A DNA stretch of 64,000 nucleotides from Athripsodes cinereus (GCA_947579605.1 OX388314.1:12645982-12709981), one strand, 5' to 3'; shown: positions 43,031-54,735, counted from the first letter of the stretch. Notes: generated by a model not told the origin, from the letters alone. Numbers and translations: made by a program.

Positions 43031-44202
43031 ACCTACATGATTTAGGATTTTGATCAACAATATTTGAAATGTTTCTTTATGAATTTGTAAAAGAATAAAT
43101 ATACAGACAAATCAAACCACTTGTAAGGCACTGATTTACCAAACTCAAACTTACCAACAATTGTATTACTTTTGTTAATAATTTTAATAATACTGCATAG
43201 TAATGTATAATATTTTAAAACTTCAGCAAATAAATGTATGGGTATGCTATCTATTCTTTTAAAATAAGTTAAAGTCCATCCAGTCATAGCAATTTTGCAC
43301 AATTTCCTCGCAGTTAATTTCAATAAGAAAAGGGGACACAGATAAAATAGCTGTTGAAGAAGAACACAAAACAAATAAAATTGAGAAACGCTGTTCTATG
43401 GTTTATTAGAATACTAATGGCTTGGTCAGACGTGCATTAGCATTTTTGATGGGTATTTTTTTCTTATAATTAATGTCTAGACAACTTTTCATTAGTTTTT
43501 TTTTAAGTTACCAATAACAATATGTAATATTTTGTTTGAGCAGAATAAAAGTATTAGATTTTTTTATTGAATTTGTGGGTGAATTTATGTCCATATGCAC
43601 AGGAGACAGATTATGCCCCCTCCCCCCCCCTCTCCAGTCCTCTGGGGTAACTCCTTTTCCTCAAAATCTATTTATTAGTTTTTATTATCTCTGCGTGTAG
43701 ACACCATCACTATCCAAAAATGTACAAAACCAAATACTTAAAATATAAATTCACTGTATACATCAGCGTTTTATTTTAGTTTATTTTACAAAAATTCACG
43801 GCATAAGCCTGTTACAAACAATTTACAAGTATAACAGTGACAAATTTTAACAAAACAAAATTACATCAAATTCAAGAAAACCAAATGACCAAACAGCAAA
43901 CAAAGAACCAAATTTTGTGTGTTTTACTATCTATAGTGGTATTTTTTTAGTTATACGCCTAGTTGATTGTTTTGTATAATTATTATACTTTAACATGTGC
44001 CTGTATACCTAATGTAGCTGCCTTAATTTCAGGCCATGTTTTTACTTATGAAGCTAATTGCTCCAAAGGGAATGCTATTTAACATTTTTCTCGTATTAAA
44101 ATGTAAGAATGTTGGGATTAAATTTCGTAATTAATTTTACAGTCGAGATACATTCACAATACTTATATAATAATATGTACCTAATAAACACGCGGAACAT
44201 AT
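43031..44202. other. AT-rich stretch with C-tract and LINE 3' end
   Basis: A run CCCCCTCCCCCCCCC lies at 43617-43631. At 43768-43930 a minus-strand LINE 3' end (TTTTACAAAAATTCACGGCA, TAAGCCTG) matches 12885-13075. The minus frame at 43054-43374 has no recognisable domain. Confidence 0.4.
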
Positions 44203-44420
44203 TATTATTATTATGTTGGATCATTTGTTCGGCGCCGTTTAATGGAGCATCCATCTCAAGGGCGCGGGAAACTATGTTGGCAGAGCAAAGTCTCCAGCTT
44301 GCTCCTGAACGTTGTAATCGGCTGGTTTTTATGGAGGTCCTCGGGGAGTCGGTTCCAAATGACGGGTCCTGCGAAGCCAAAAACCCTAACATAAAATGAT
44401 GTATAACTATATTTTTACAT
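44203..44420 (-). pseudogene. CR1/L2-like LINE C-terminus, 5'-truncated
   Basis: The minus strand reads YTSFYVRVFGFAGPVIWNRL, PEDLHKNQPITTFRSKLETL, LCQHSFPRP and a stop at 44256-44258. The blocks match the fragment at 11886-12232 (WNRLP, NQP, TFRSKL). The element ends in an AATAATAATAAT tail at the left (44203-44215). No internal stop in the short coding part. Confidence 0.8.
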
Positions 44421-44519
44421 GTATCCACATAAGGACTTCATACTTATTCAATATCTCCATATATAGGTATTTATAGCCTGTACAAACCCATTATTTGTAA
44501 AAGATAAATTTGGATTTGA

Positions 44520-44690
44520 AATAACCACAAATACTCCCCCAGACACACTCGCAATAAGTCGTATGATTTTGTCGTGAAGGTGGAATAATAAAACAAGTCG
44601 GCAGCGGGTGGAATTGATGCCGGATCTTTTGATTGAGAGTCCAAAACTCCACCACCTAGCTATCGACTACCTCGATTATTGTATTAGTTT
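44520..44690 (-). repeat. Possible diverged SINE (tRNA-like head)
   Basis: On the minus strand GTCGATAGCTAGGTGGTGGA and AAGATCCGGCATCAATTCC have A-box- and B-box-like spacing, then a short body with CCACCTTCACGACAAAATC recalls the SINE body elsewhere in the window. Weakly supported. Confidence 0.35.
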
Positions 44691-44867
44691 ATAAATGTCG
44701 TGAATTAGTTTATACAACAACTTTGTCATGATATTATAATATTGACACAAAATATTGATTGAGTGAAATCGTACAAATCTAGAATGAGAATTAACGTCGC
44801 CAAGCAAAATATCATAATTCTTAAGTAAATAACTAAAAGGTATATTTAAGCTAACTCTTCTTTATTT

Positions 44868-45040
44868 ATTAAGGCAGCCAGTTTGCTAACTGCGTAACAT
44901 AAACACGCAAATTATCATCTCCGTACCAATAAATAAATTAGTATGGGTAGCAAACCTCATCGCTGAATTGAAAAAAGTTTATGTTTAACACATTGTATAT
45001 TTCACGAATAGTTGCCTTTTATAGGATTTTCTATTCTTAA
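44868..45040 (-). repeat. CACGGCAT-family repeat, diverged
   Basis: AAGGCAGCCAGTTTGCTAAC, ATCTCCGTACCAATAAATAA, GGGTAGCAAACCTCATCGCT and TTGCCTTTTATAGGATTTTC appear in the family order. Confidence 0.6.
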
Positions 45041-45664
45041 TCGCGGGCTTTTAAAAAAACACAATATAACTTACTTATTGTAAGGACAATCGTAAGGTGT
45101 ATTAAATGTAAGGATAAAAATAATGTACAGTCAATAGTTAAATTAATTTAAAGGAAACAGTAAAGAGTCTTAAAAATTTAAGAAAGTATTAAATATTATT
45201 CATTACTTACTTGTAAGTAGCTACCTACATAGCTGTATGTATATTTATATAATATTGAGGAATATTAATATTATTGTATCCAATGTATGCAGTACACGTG
45301 ACTTCAACAAAACGTGACTGTCAAGTACTTCTTATTCACTCGGGCATGTTTTGCGTAAAAGAAATTATTAACAATATCTCAGAGGAATATGAAAACAATA
45401 ATGAATATCTTAAGAACATTTTAAGAAGACTATGTCATAAAGTTACTATTTGAAACCCCTTATGAACTGTATCTAAAGCTACATATGTTACATAAAACGT
45501 TCATATATAAAGTAAATGCAAAAATACAAAATTCACATTGTTTAGGAATCGAGAGACTTGATTTTCATTTGAGTTCCGTTACTGCAAACATGAATTATTT
45601 TTTGCTATCTAACAAACAATTTGTCACCTAAATTGACGTGAAAAATCTATCTCTATCTAAACCT
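45041..45664. other. AT-rich stretch, no gene seen
   Basis: Nothing supportable; it is the left flank of the Penelope-like element. Confidence 0.4.
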
Positions 45665-46622
45665 TTTTCAAATAAAATATTTAAACTTGAATCACTATGT
45701 TTATTTGTTACATTAATTTAAATTACGCTATCGCGATTTCAGTGCACTTGCACCATTGACGAGCTTTTCAAGACTGACTTACAAATATAGAACTATGATA
45801 GTAAAATAACAATAATAATAATAATAATAATAGACACCTATACATACATACAAAAGACAATGAATCATACAGCTGATGTTGGCGTATTACTGAATAGAGA
45901 TAATAATGGGGATTTATTAGGGGCTATTATTTTATTAATTATATTTACATTGGAATTTAAGTTTTTGTTTATTTCGAGTATTTCTAAAGAAGATAATTTA
46001 AAATAATTATTAACTGCAGTATGTTTAAAACTATGGTTATTTTTATCAAATGTATGATTCGATTCAATAATATGTTCCGCAAGTTCCGAGAAATTGTTAT
46101 TGCTGAGACAGAGTTGGTGTTCTCTTATTCTAGTTTTGAAGTTTCTCCGAGTCATACCGATATATGACGCATCACAATCTCCACATTTTAATTTGTATAT
46201 TCCATTTTTTTCTAATGGATCTGTGGTATCTTTATTATTCAAAAGATTTGAAATTTTATTATTGGTATAATACGCTGGAGTGATACTGTTCGGCAAAATA
46301 TTTGTAATTTTTGAGGTCAAACCTCCAATGTAAATTAGTTTCCTAAAGTGTGGATTGACATTATTATCTGGTTTATTTTCACCACAATATATGTATTTTT
46401 TTGCAATATTATTCATTTGTTTTTTATGTACGAGTTTGTCTATAATATGAGGATTGTTTTTATTGTTATTTTTCTAGTTTTGAAGTTTCTCCGAGTCATA
46501 CCGATATAATATGACGCATCACAATCTCCAATGGTGCAAGTGCACTGAAATCGCGATAGCGTAATTTAAATTAATGTAACAAATAAACATAGTGATTCAA
46601 GTTTAAATATTTTATTTGAAAA
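45665..46622 (-). mobile_element. Penelope-like retroelement remnant with identical 94-bp inverted ends
   Basis: 45665-45758 and 46529-46622 are exact inverse complements (94 of 94 by eye). Between them, on the minus strand, come a 55-bp duplicate of the GIY-YIG coding region (46475-46528), then the open frame at 45865-46416, a 3' region with an (AAT)n stretch at 45807-45831, and the inverted end. Terminal repeats in inverted orientation and a GIY-YIG nuclease at the C-terminus are hallmarks of Penelope-like elements. Reverse-transcriptase domains are missing, so it is 5'-truncated. The inner end of each inverted repeat has GGTGCAAGTGCAC then TGAAATCGCGAT, a stem-loop plus GAAA arrangement like a decayed hammerhead. 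Confidence 0.85.
45865..46416 (-). CDS. GIY-YIG endonuclease domain of a Penelope-like element
   Basis: 183 codons from an ATG (MNNIAKKYIYCGENKP). The nuclease core is KNGIYKLKCGDCDASYIGMT followed by RRNFKTRIREHQ: GIY, the CxxC-type cysteines typical of Penelope enzymes, YIG, the catalytic arginine and a later glutamate region (ELAEHIIESNHTFD). An in-frame stretch upstream (NPHIIDKLVHKKQ) matches the linker that follows the reverse transcriptase in complete elements, ending at a TAG where the duplicated fragment begins. The domain nicks target DNA; here it lacks its polymerase partner, so it is probably inactive as an element. Confidence 0.88.
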   Translation of the reverse strand: MNNIAKKYIYCGENKPDNNVNPHFRKLIYIGGLTSKITNILPNSITPAYYTNNKISNLLNNKDTTDPLEKNGIYKLKCGDCDASYIGMTRRNFKTRIREHQLCLSNNNFSELAEHIIESNHTFDKNNHSFKHTAVNNYFKLSSLEILEINKNLNSNVNIINKIIAPNKSPLLSLFSNTPTSAV

Positions 46623-46676
46623 TGTCTCGTAATTGTTACATAGTTAATGCCTCTAAAATAAGTGAAATCTATCTAA

Positions 46677-46905
46677 ACCATTACGGCATATCTTACACGT
46701 GGGGTGGCCAGCAAATCAGATGCACGTAATAAAAAGCAAGCTGTCCTCTCCATGCCAACAAAAAAGTTGAGACAATTATAATGAATGACAAACTTCATCG
46801 CAAAGTTTCATCGCTTTTACACGACACTCGAAAACTTAGAGAAAAGAGTGGAAGATATCAATTCCTGGACGAGTACTCCACGGTGAAAAATACACAATCT
46901 AATGG
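46677..46905 (-). repeat. CACGGCAT-family repeat
   Basis: ACCATTACGGCATATCTTAC, GTGGGGTGGCCAGCAAATCA, GCTGTCCTCTCCATGCCAAC, GACACTCGAAAACTTAGAG and GACGAGTACTCCACGG; nearly complete. Confidence 0.75.
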
Positions 46906-46950
46906 AAGTAAAAGATAGTCACAAAGTCACCATAAGGAGAATGTGGAAGT

Positions 46951-47101
46951 GGTACCTGCTAATGGACAGATAAATAAATATACCTGCTAATGGACAGATA
47001 AATAAATATAGGTACCTGCTAATGGACAGATAAATAAATATACCTGCTAATGGACAGATAAATAAATATAGGTACCTGCTAATGGACAGATAAATAAATA
47101 T
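46951..47101. repeat. Tandem array of alternating 32- and 28-bp units
   Basis: Five units in the order 32-28-32-28-32; every unit contains CCTGCTAATGGACAGATAAA and AATA, the longer ones an extra GGTA at the start. The identical alternation shows the present duplication unit is the 60-bp dimer. It is open on the minus strand only because the repeat lacks a stop there. Confidence 0.92.
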
Positions 47102-47893
47102 GTCTGATATATGTAGTGTGTGAGGCAAAGGATACATAGAGTGATATCAAATAATTTTATGATTTATTTATTTCTTACATGCAAAAAAAATTATAAATAT
47201 TTTTGATTTAGTGAAGTAAATGACCATTAGTGGTTTTAAACTTATTTTGTAAATGATGGAAAAGTTGATGAGGATGAGGTCTTTAAACAGTAAATATTGA
47301 AATTAAGATAAAAGTAAATAATAAATTCAAATTAATAATCATGATATATTTGCATTGAATTTGGTTTTGTTATTATTGTATGCTTATGTTTTAAATTCAT
47401 CGTTTTTTTAGAAATATACATGACAATAGGCCTTCTATATAAATTTCAAAGATGTATATACCTATGTAGATAAAACAATGACATAACAATGGGTTAAAAA
47501 ATTCAGAATATCGATGGATCAAATTGTAAGCATGACTGTAGCAAACTTGGTTGTTGATTGCATAAAAGCTGTGTCGTATATAAATAAAATAAACAACATA
47601 TTCAAATTATAAAATATCAATAAACATATTTATTATATTAAGTATTTGCTTTTTTATCACCAAAATGTAATGACAAAAATGTTTAAAAATGCACTTTCAA
47701 TTTTCGTAATTTAAATGGAAAGTTTTTCACTGTAATTTATTTCATTTACCTATTTTAATATTAACTGTAATTTTTCATTTATAAGAAAAGCATTTAACTA
47801 GCTAGTTCGAATAGCGAAGAATATAATAAATGTTACTGATTTTGTTTTCAATAAATGAGTAAAACTCCATTATTAAATTAAAAAAATTAATAT
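47102..47893. other. AT-rich stretch, no gene seen
   Basis: No feature supported. Confidence 0.4.
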
Positions 47894-48061
47894 GTAAAAA
47901 ATACTTTAGAGTTTTAAATTTCTTTATTCACCAGTTACATATGTTTCGGGTTACAGGCCCATATTCATACAGGCCCATATTCATGTATGAATATGGGCCT
48001 GTAACCCGAAATATATGTAACTGGTGAATAAAGAAATTTAAAACTCTAAAGTATTTTTTAC
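47894..48061. repeat. 168-bp near-perfect palindrome, possible Penelope-like end
   Basis: The left arm (GTAAAAAATACTTTAGAG ... GGTTACAGGCCCATATTC) and the right arm are inverse complements over about 78 bp with one difference (ACATATG against ATATATG). The centre has a partial duplication of AGGCCCATATTCAT. The right arm carries GGGCCTGTAACCC then GAAA, the same stem-loop plus GAAA order as the other Penelope-type ends here. No coding sequence. Confidence 0.8.
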
Positions 48062-50544
48062 TTATAATTTTTTTTTAATAATAAATGTTATTCATTGGTT
48101 TATTGTATTGTGGGTCGATACCTCCCGTTATATCATAACATCATTACGTTATTATTGTACTGAGTAAATGTTAATCGTTAATGTAGCCACGATCCATAAA
48201 ATGGTGAACGATAAAGAGTTAATGTCTTGCGTAGAGATATTTACTTTCACCCTTAAGTGACCACAAAAAGGGTTGTTAAAAAGGTTATTTAACACCCGGC
48301 TATAGATGTCATTTCGAGGCGTAATGTTACAGCCAACAATCACTTCACAGGAAACAATGGGGCTGTAGCTTTATTACACTTTATATTTAATGTCATTAAC
48401 CACTAATTTATTTCATTAATGTCTATAATTATATCTGTTGACAATCTATAACGAACCATGACTGAATCATTCCTAGAATTTCAGCACAATCCCTATCACA
48501 CTTCTTATTATATCAACTTCACTGTGAACATATTTTATGTAAAACCTATTTCATAACCAGACTATAAAAAAGGTAAACATGATAGTTATATAAAAATAAT
48601 ATGACATCAAGTTTTAAAAACAAATAAGTAATTATTAACTTATGTTCTTTTCAAAATAATATCTATTATTTTAACAAGAATATGCGATTAAATCGTACGC
48701 CATACTTAATCAATAATTATTATTTGAGGCTATAAACGTGAAAGTAGAGTAACCCACAATTATTTTTGTTGCTTACGGTTCTGGTGTAAAATACGTAGGA
48801 AGATATGTAAATATGAAATTTTATGAACTTTCAATGCAATAGTTGAGCAAGTCACCAAGATAGTAAATAAATTGATTAAAATAATGTTCAAAAAAAAATC
48901 ACAATAGTTAAATAAAATTTTAATTCTTTAGTATCTCTTAAAGTAGTCTGGGGTTGCACTACTTTTGCACTGATATGCTCAATTATCAATCAACATGGTC
49001 ACTTCAATAAATGTAACTCCTAAAATTTTAGTACGTAGTATGCGCTATATATCTTGACAATAATGTTTTTAGAATTGAAGATATTATTTGACGTTCTAAT
49101 TATAAAAATTATCTCCAAGAGTCGTTAACACCATAGTTTTCAAGTTGTGAGAATTTCGATTGCAATACGATGCATCGTGCTCTGTGCTCTGTGCATATCC
49201 GATGTCATTCTCCAGAGTCTTAAGAGAAGTAACAAAGACTCGTTCTCCATTAAGTATTCCCTTCATGTTGTATACTCAATACATACATAATATTATCATC
49301 TACACAAATATACTTACTACTCCAACGCAAAAGCTTACGTGTTGTCATTTTCCTTGCAGTGTAAATTGCTGTTCACTGAAATTATAATACCTTAGTATTT
49401 TATATATCTACCTAATTTACTTGAAGATAGGTATTATGCCAAATATATTAAGTATATTATTCTGTTTTAGTTGATTTATCAGAATCAGATCTGTTATACG
49501 ATAATACTCTCCTTCACCCCATAGTTTTTAGAATTTCCCTTGTACGGAAACAAATCATTATGTTTTATCTACCCAGTTATTTAATCACTTCTTCATTAAC
49601 ATCCAATTCATATCCAATTACAACAATTTGAGGGTTGCATTCTCCTTTGAAAGCCATTGCTGTAGAAATATTTATTCCCTCTTAAGTTGATGACTTTGTA
49701 CAAAATTATTATTATGTAGGCTGTAATTATTATGTATTTTTGTAATATATTTTCAACTCAATACCCACAAGTAGAATATAATGAGATTCTACAAAAATGA
49801 TTAAATTTTGCTGTATAAGAAACCACATAAAAAATAAATGCTTATGTCCATCTTATTATCTTACATCAAGATTTTTTACGTACACAAATTATCTCTGTTT
49901 TACTCGGAGATAATTCGTGTAGAGGTAAAAATCTAAACGTAGTTCTGAAATTTCTTTTTCGTGTCAGATGTGGGAACAGAATTATATTCAAAACTAAACT
50001 TTAAGCATGTAAACGTAAATAAATTTACTTCTTTACGTTACATTCAATATGTGGAATTGCCTATCACAACTATAAGATTTTAAGTTTATTGTTTAGGGAA
50101 ACCTTACTCTGAGATCCGATACACGATCATTTTATACCGAAACCCAGCCTGGGTAATATGTATATAAATATCATCCAACCAATTGCCAAAAATAATACAG
50201 TATTTGAATATCGATTTCCATAGTATGTGTGAAAGCTGTTGTAGGTAGGTAGGTACTATAAATAAGCTTGTAAAAATGAGGAAATTAAATAAAGTAAATG
50301 AAACGTGGAAAATATTACGCATGAATAAAAAAAGTTTTCAATATGTGTTACGTGTAAATATAAATCATGATCGAACGTGACTACTGAAAACCAATCAATC
50401 AATTGTATAAAACGTTATAAAAATAATTACTAATTCTCATCACATTCATTAGATAGTAGTTAATGAAGTATGGGGATAATACAAGTTTTTTTATTATCAT
50501 ATAATTTTTCACATGCCATTTCACGGTTTATTCTACCTTAATCA
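48062..50544. other. 2.5-kb AT-rich stretch with one hairpin
   Basis: No gene. A 66-bp imperfect hairpin lies at 49869-49934: AGATTTTTTACGTACACAAA and TTATCTC pair with GAGATAATTCGTGT and TAAAAATCT around a seven-base loop. Confidence 0.45.
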
Positions 50545-50675
50545 TCACGATTCATCCGAAAAGTGGAGAAACCAATGGACCCACTGCGTTTAAAAATATA
50601 CCTACTGGTCGACTTATTCAAGCCATAAAAAAAGGATATTCATGTTGGGTAGCTTATCGCTAACTTGTAGGTATT
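50545..50675 (-). repeat. CACGGCAT-family repeat, strongly diverged
   Basis: ATCATCACGATTCATCCGAA, AAGTGGAGAAACCAATGGAC and TTCATGTTGGGTAGCTTATC keep the order of the family, but many positions differ. Confidence 0.45.
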
Positions 50676-51137
50676 TTCAAAAAAATAAAATAGTATAATT
50701 AATAAATACAAGAAACCTAATGATAGTGCATGATTGATTATAATTGGCTAATTTTCATGTCAGAAAGACAGACCTGAAAATAGTTTTGTATTTGATTAAC
50801 AAGAAAACTTATCCAAGTTGCGTTAACAAGAAAAACTATTCTGTAACCTTTGAAATTACATTTTAAAAGACTCCTGGTGCTCACGGTTTGGCTAATCTAA
50901 TTTCGAAAGTTTATACATTTTGTAATACTTAGTTTATCTCGAATCTAAAGCGAGAATATCAAACTAATAATATGATTAAAGCACTTGTACATATATATAT
51001 ATATATATGTATTTGCGTCGAGGGATTGTCCTGAATGCTTTGAAACTTTATTTATCAAATACGATTTGTGACTCGCTACTAAACATTATTAATTTCATTT
51101 CGTATAATAAAATAAATAATATTTATTATTGGTTGGT
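50676..51137. other. AT-rich flank of a SINE
   Basis: Includes an (AT)n run at 50991-51007. No gene seen. Confidence 0.4.
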
Positions 51138-51300
51138 GTTAATCGGTAGCCTGGAGGTAGAATCTAGGACTCGTGAACAAGTAGTTCGATCCCAGTTGCC
51201 GGCAAACTCCCCTTTCACGACACAAGCTTTTAGCTTACTGTGAAAGGTGTATAAGGTTGTATTTGGGTTTATAACTAAATCCAGATATACCTTTAATAAA
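51138..51300 (+). mobile_element. tRNA-derived SINE, copy 6
   Basis: GTTAATCGGTAGCCTGGAGG, then a B-box region AGTTCGATCCCAGTTGCC, CTCCCCTTTCACGACAC, TTTTAGCTTACTGTGAAAGG and AAATCCAGATATACCTTTAA. Full length in the family order, with several bases missing before the B box. Confidence 0.85.
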
Positions 51301-52679
51301 ATATAGTGAGTTTAACTAGCAGAGATCAGCACCTGATGATATTCACATCTTCGCTCGTTCTAAGAATTGCTCTTAGAACGATTTTTCTCTATTTTTGACG
51401 CATCTAAACCTGCTGTGCGTTTTGCGCAGTACTGGAGATCAGTTTGATAGATTTTTTCTCTGGGTTTCGACACGATAAATAATAATAATAAATACTGACT
51501 GAGTCAGAAGCCTTATAATATGCATACCTACTTTAAAATCCGAACACTTTCATCTTGCTTTATGAATCCTTAATACGTTAGAAAATAGAATCAGCATGTA
51601 TAATTTGGACTTCGCATGCAATTTAATACAAGCGTGTGATTAAAACAATGTTAAAAATATATGTCTGACAGCTTCTTACGAATGTAATCCACAATTATTC
51701 CCTTCATTTTTTATTACAAGAAGTTTAGGAATGTCTTCGCTCCAGAAGTACAGGCATTTGGCATATTACTTCATTGGAACATTCGCTTCCCTAACACTTT
51801 ATAATAATTCAAATTTTATATACTGGAATTCAATAATAAATTACGATTTCATATTCTATATTACCCAACCAGAAGCAGAAGTAATTAACTAGTTCGTTCC
51901 ACAGTAGGTATATAGGGCTATTGCAACGCTTTATTATTTGGCGCAACACGATGATATATTCAGATATTACAAATATTATATTGTTTTTCTCCTATTAATT
52001 ATTATTATTGAAATGGTTAGGGGAAAATTGTTCTTATTATATAATTTTGCATGTGTATTGTAAAAATATTTACTTTAAAGCCTGACACATTAATGTTTCG
52101 ATGTACTGTATTCTATGCCGTGGTGTGCACTTACTACTCGCTCTTGAGTTAAAAGCATTCTACTGGATAATTTTGCCGTCCAATAAAATAACAAATTAAT
52201 ATTTGCATTGTACCTAATATTTACTCAGTTCAATAGTTTTTTTCAAGTTTCTATTTATTTATTTTAAAACTTCTTTTTGTTAATTTTATTTATATATAGG
52301 TACTTAATATTTGAATGTAATTTATCATGCGAATATTGTTTTATTTTGTTTATTTGTGAACATCACTCGCCCCAAAGGTATACACTGTGAAGATGAGTGG
52401 TAATATTTTTTTGGAAAATAAATAAAGTCATGGTAAATTATACAAGTAAAATGTAAAAAGAAATATATTAAAAACACACGAACTGTTGAAGTGAATGTTG
52501 AATAAATCCAGTATTAAGTAAATCCATTATGTATTATGCAATGCACGAATCACAAATCCTCCACAACATTCTCTCTGTTCATATAATAAATAATAATACC
52601 AACATACATACATACAAACATATACATACGTACATTTATAAGCTTCCATCATTCTTTCTTTCTATTTAATGCTCAGTAC
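51301..52679. other. AT-rich stretch, no gene seen
   Basis: A short direct inverted element AGAATTGCTCTTAGAACG lies at 51361-51382. A TACATACA-type cryptic microsatellite lies at 52600-52640. No coding sequence recognised. Confidence 0.4.
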
Positions 52680-53026
52680 TAGTGATGTAACAAATATTCG
52701 TATTCGCATTCACATATTTCGAAGTATTCGCAAAAAAATATGCGAATGTTTTGCGAATATTATTTCAGTAATAAAGTATCGGATATTCGGTAAAAGTATC
52801 GGATACTTACCCGGTACATTGTAGGAAAAGTTACTGCAAAAAAATATTCTTTAAGAAAACCGAGGAGTTTTGAAATATATTAAATTTCTATACATACCAT
52901 TTTGAAAATTCGTCGACGGGGAGGTAGAAATTTTAATGATTGAGCAATATTGTAGAAATCTAAGCAAGTCAATATTCGGTATTCGCATTCGCAAATATCC
53001 AAATTCACACATTCATTACATCACTA
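52680..53026. mobile_element. hAT-like MITE with 8-bp target duplication
   Basis: CTCAGTAC occurs at 52672-52679 and 53027-53034. The element begins TAGTGATGTAA and ends TTACATCACTA. Subterminal zones on both sides hold repeated ATTCGCA/TGCGAAT and TATTCG units in both orientations. It is 347 bp with no coding capacity. The plan matches the element at 3246-5131 (short ends with GATGT, then dense short motifs), but the motif differs. Confidence 0.87.
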
Positions 53027-53034
53027 CTCAGTAC

Positions 53035-54735
53035 ATACCTACTTTAATAATATTATGCTAGTAATAATACGCACTCTGACATTCTCATTCAATCTGTCTT
53101 CCATAATATGAACGTGACAACAATAGACTATGTTATTATTTATCAATTATTTATGAAATAATATATGTAGATACCTATACCTTAAGTTTAAACCTTCCCA
53201 CGTTACATTATTGTTGTCATTTAGAAAAGTATATACAAGTCTTGTCTTAAAACTGAAATTAGAATCCCAGTCGGGTAATTCAATGCATTGCTTTTTTTTT
53301 CTTTGGTTTTCAGCATTGCTGGAATGTTTTATACACATCTCAAAGTATGTCCCACTGAATCTTCTCAATATTTGCTACAGCTATCAGATTGCCATAACCA
53401 TTTGTTATTTTTCCGAAAAATAGGAAGTTGAGTATCGTGAAATAAGTATTTTTGATAACATAAATTTACCAGAATCAGAATAAGTATAAGTCAGGAACAT
53501 AAAAACTTGTTAATCATTAGGTTAAAAATATATAGGTACACCAATTTTGACGAATGTGAAAAAGTAAATATAAATTCATATACAGACTGGAGAAGTATGA
53601 AGAAATCTCATATTCAATAGTGGACAGGAATAGCTAAGTTATTAGTAGCCCCTACGAGACACAAAAATATTTTTATATCATGTGCATTTCAGATTGATTT
53701 AGTATGAATCTGTATTCTTTTTATATACTGTCTGTCATAAGTTCATAGTATTGTTATGATGTTGCATCGAAAAAATAAAGAAGGAATAAAAATTCTTTAA
53801 AAACACCAGACATTCTCGTAAATAAAATATTATATCAACTTACGTGATTTCCACAGAAATCTCGGAGAAGTTTAAATGTATTGTAAATACAAGAAATGAA
53901 CACCATATCAATGTTATACAAATGTAAAAAGAACTTGGATAAAAAATATCTCTTTGTCATTCAAAACAATAAATATCCTTTCAGTTATTTTCTTTCTTTC
54001 CCATGAATATTTCAAGTTTCGTAACAATATTTCGACCTTATCTTAACAACAACTACAACAAAAGCTGATATAAAATTCAAACGCTGTACATTCGTCCGAA
54101 CATAAAGCTTTCAAAATTTAACTTTCAAATTTATTACTTTTTTTCTAACGTTAAAATTGGGTAATAATGAATATTTTTTGACATAAGGACTACCTACCTA
54201 CTTACTCTGACAACAATGCAAACAATGGAAGGAAAGAAACATCGATAAGAAATACTCATTAGATACGAACTATATATCCAGGAAGGTACTTTTGTAATAT
54301 GTAAATACCTTATCTTTCATACATACATTTATAATATTGCAAAAATCCTTTTTGGTTTTATTTCAACATAAGCCTTATCAACTTTACTGAAGAAATTTCA
54401 CATAAAATAATATATTAACAGGTAGATATATCTTATCGGTTAGACTCAAAATCATTGGTGATTTTGAGAAAAACTAGTGTTTTCTTACTTAAACCTGTGT
54501 TTTAAAAATTATTTATATATTTAATACATAAACACGTATCGCCTTTTACTTTTATTATGACGGTAATTTTGAAATAATTTATGATTCATAGTTACGTTCC
54601 GTGTTTTTTAAACAATTATTGAAGGATATTCGTTTTACATCACTATATAACTATTAAATTCTAAAAACATACTCCACTCTCCGCCCAGTACAAAGATACA
54701 ATAACGCTTCGGAATCTTATGATTTAATTATATTT
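53035..54735. other. AT-rich stretch
   Basis: At 53314-53344 a 31-nt exon-like segment lies between CTTTGGTTTTCAG and GTATGTCCC (open as IAGMFYTHLK in one phase); it is too short to trust. No other feature seen. Confidence 0.35.

Noticed and set aside
46951..47101. CRISPR array
   Set aside because: The repeats are directly tandem with no unique spacers, in a eukaryotic context.
46919..47137. Minus-strand frame with a repeated peptide (YLFICPLAG)
   Set aside because: It is only a translation of the 32/28-bp tandem repeat; no start context or domain.
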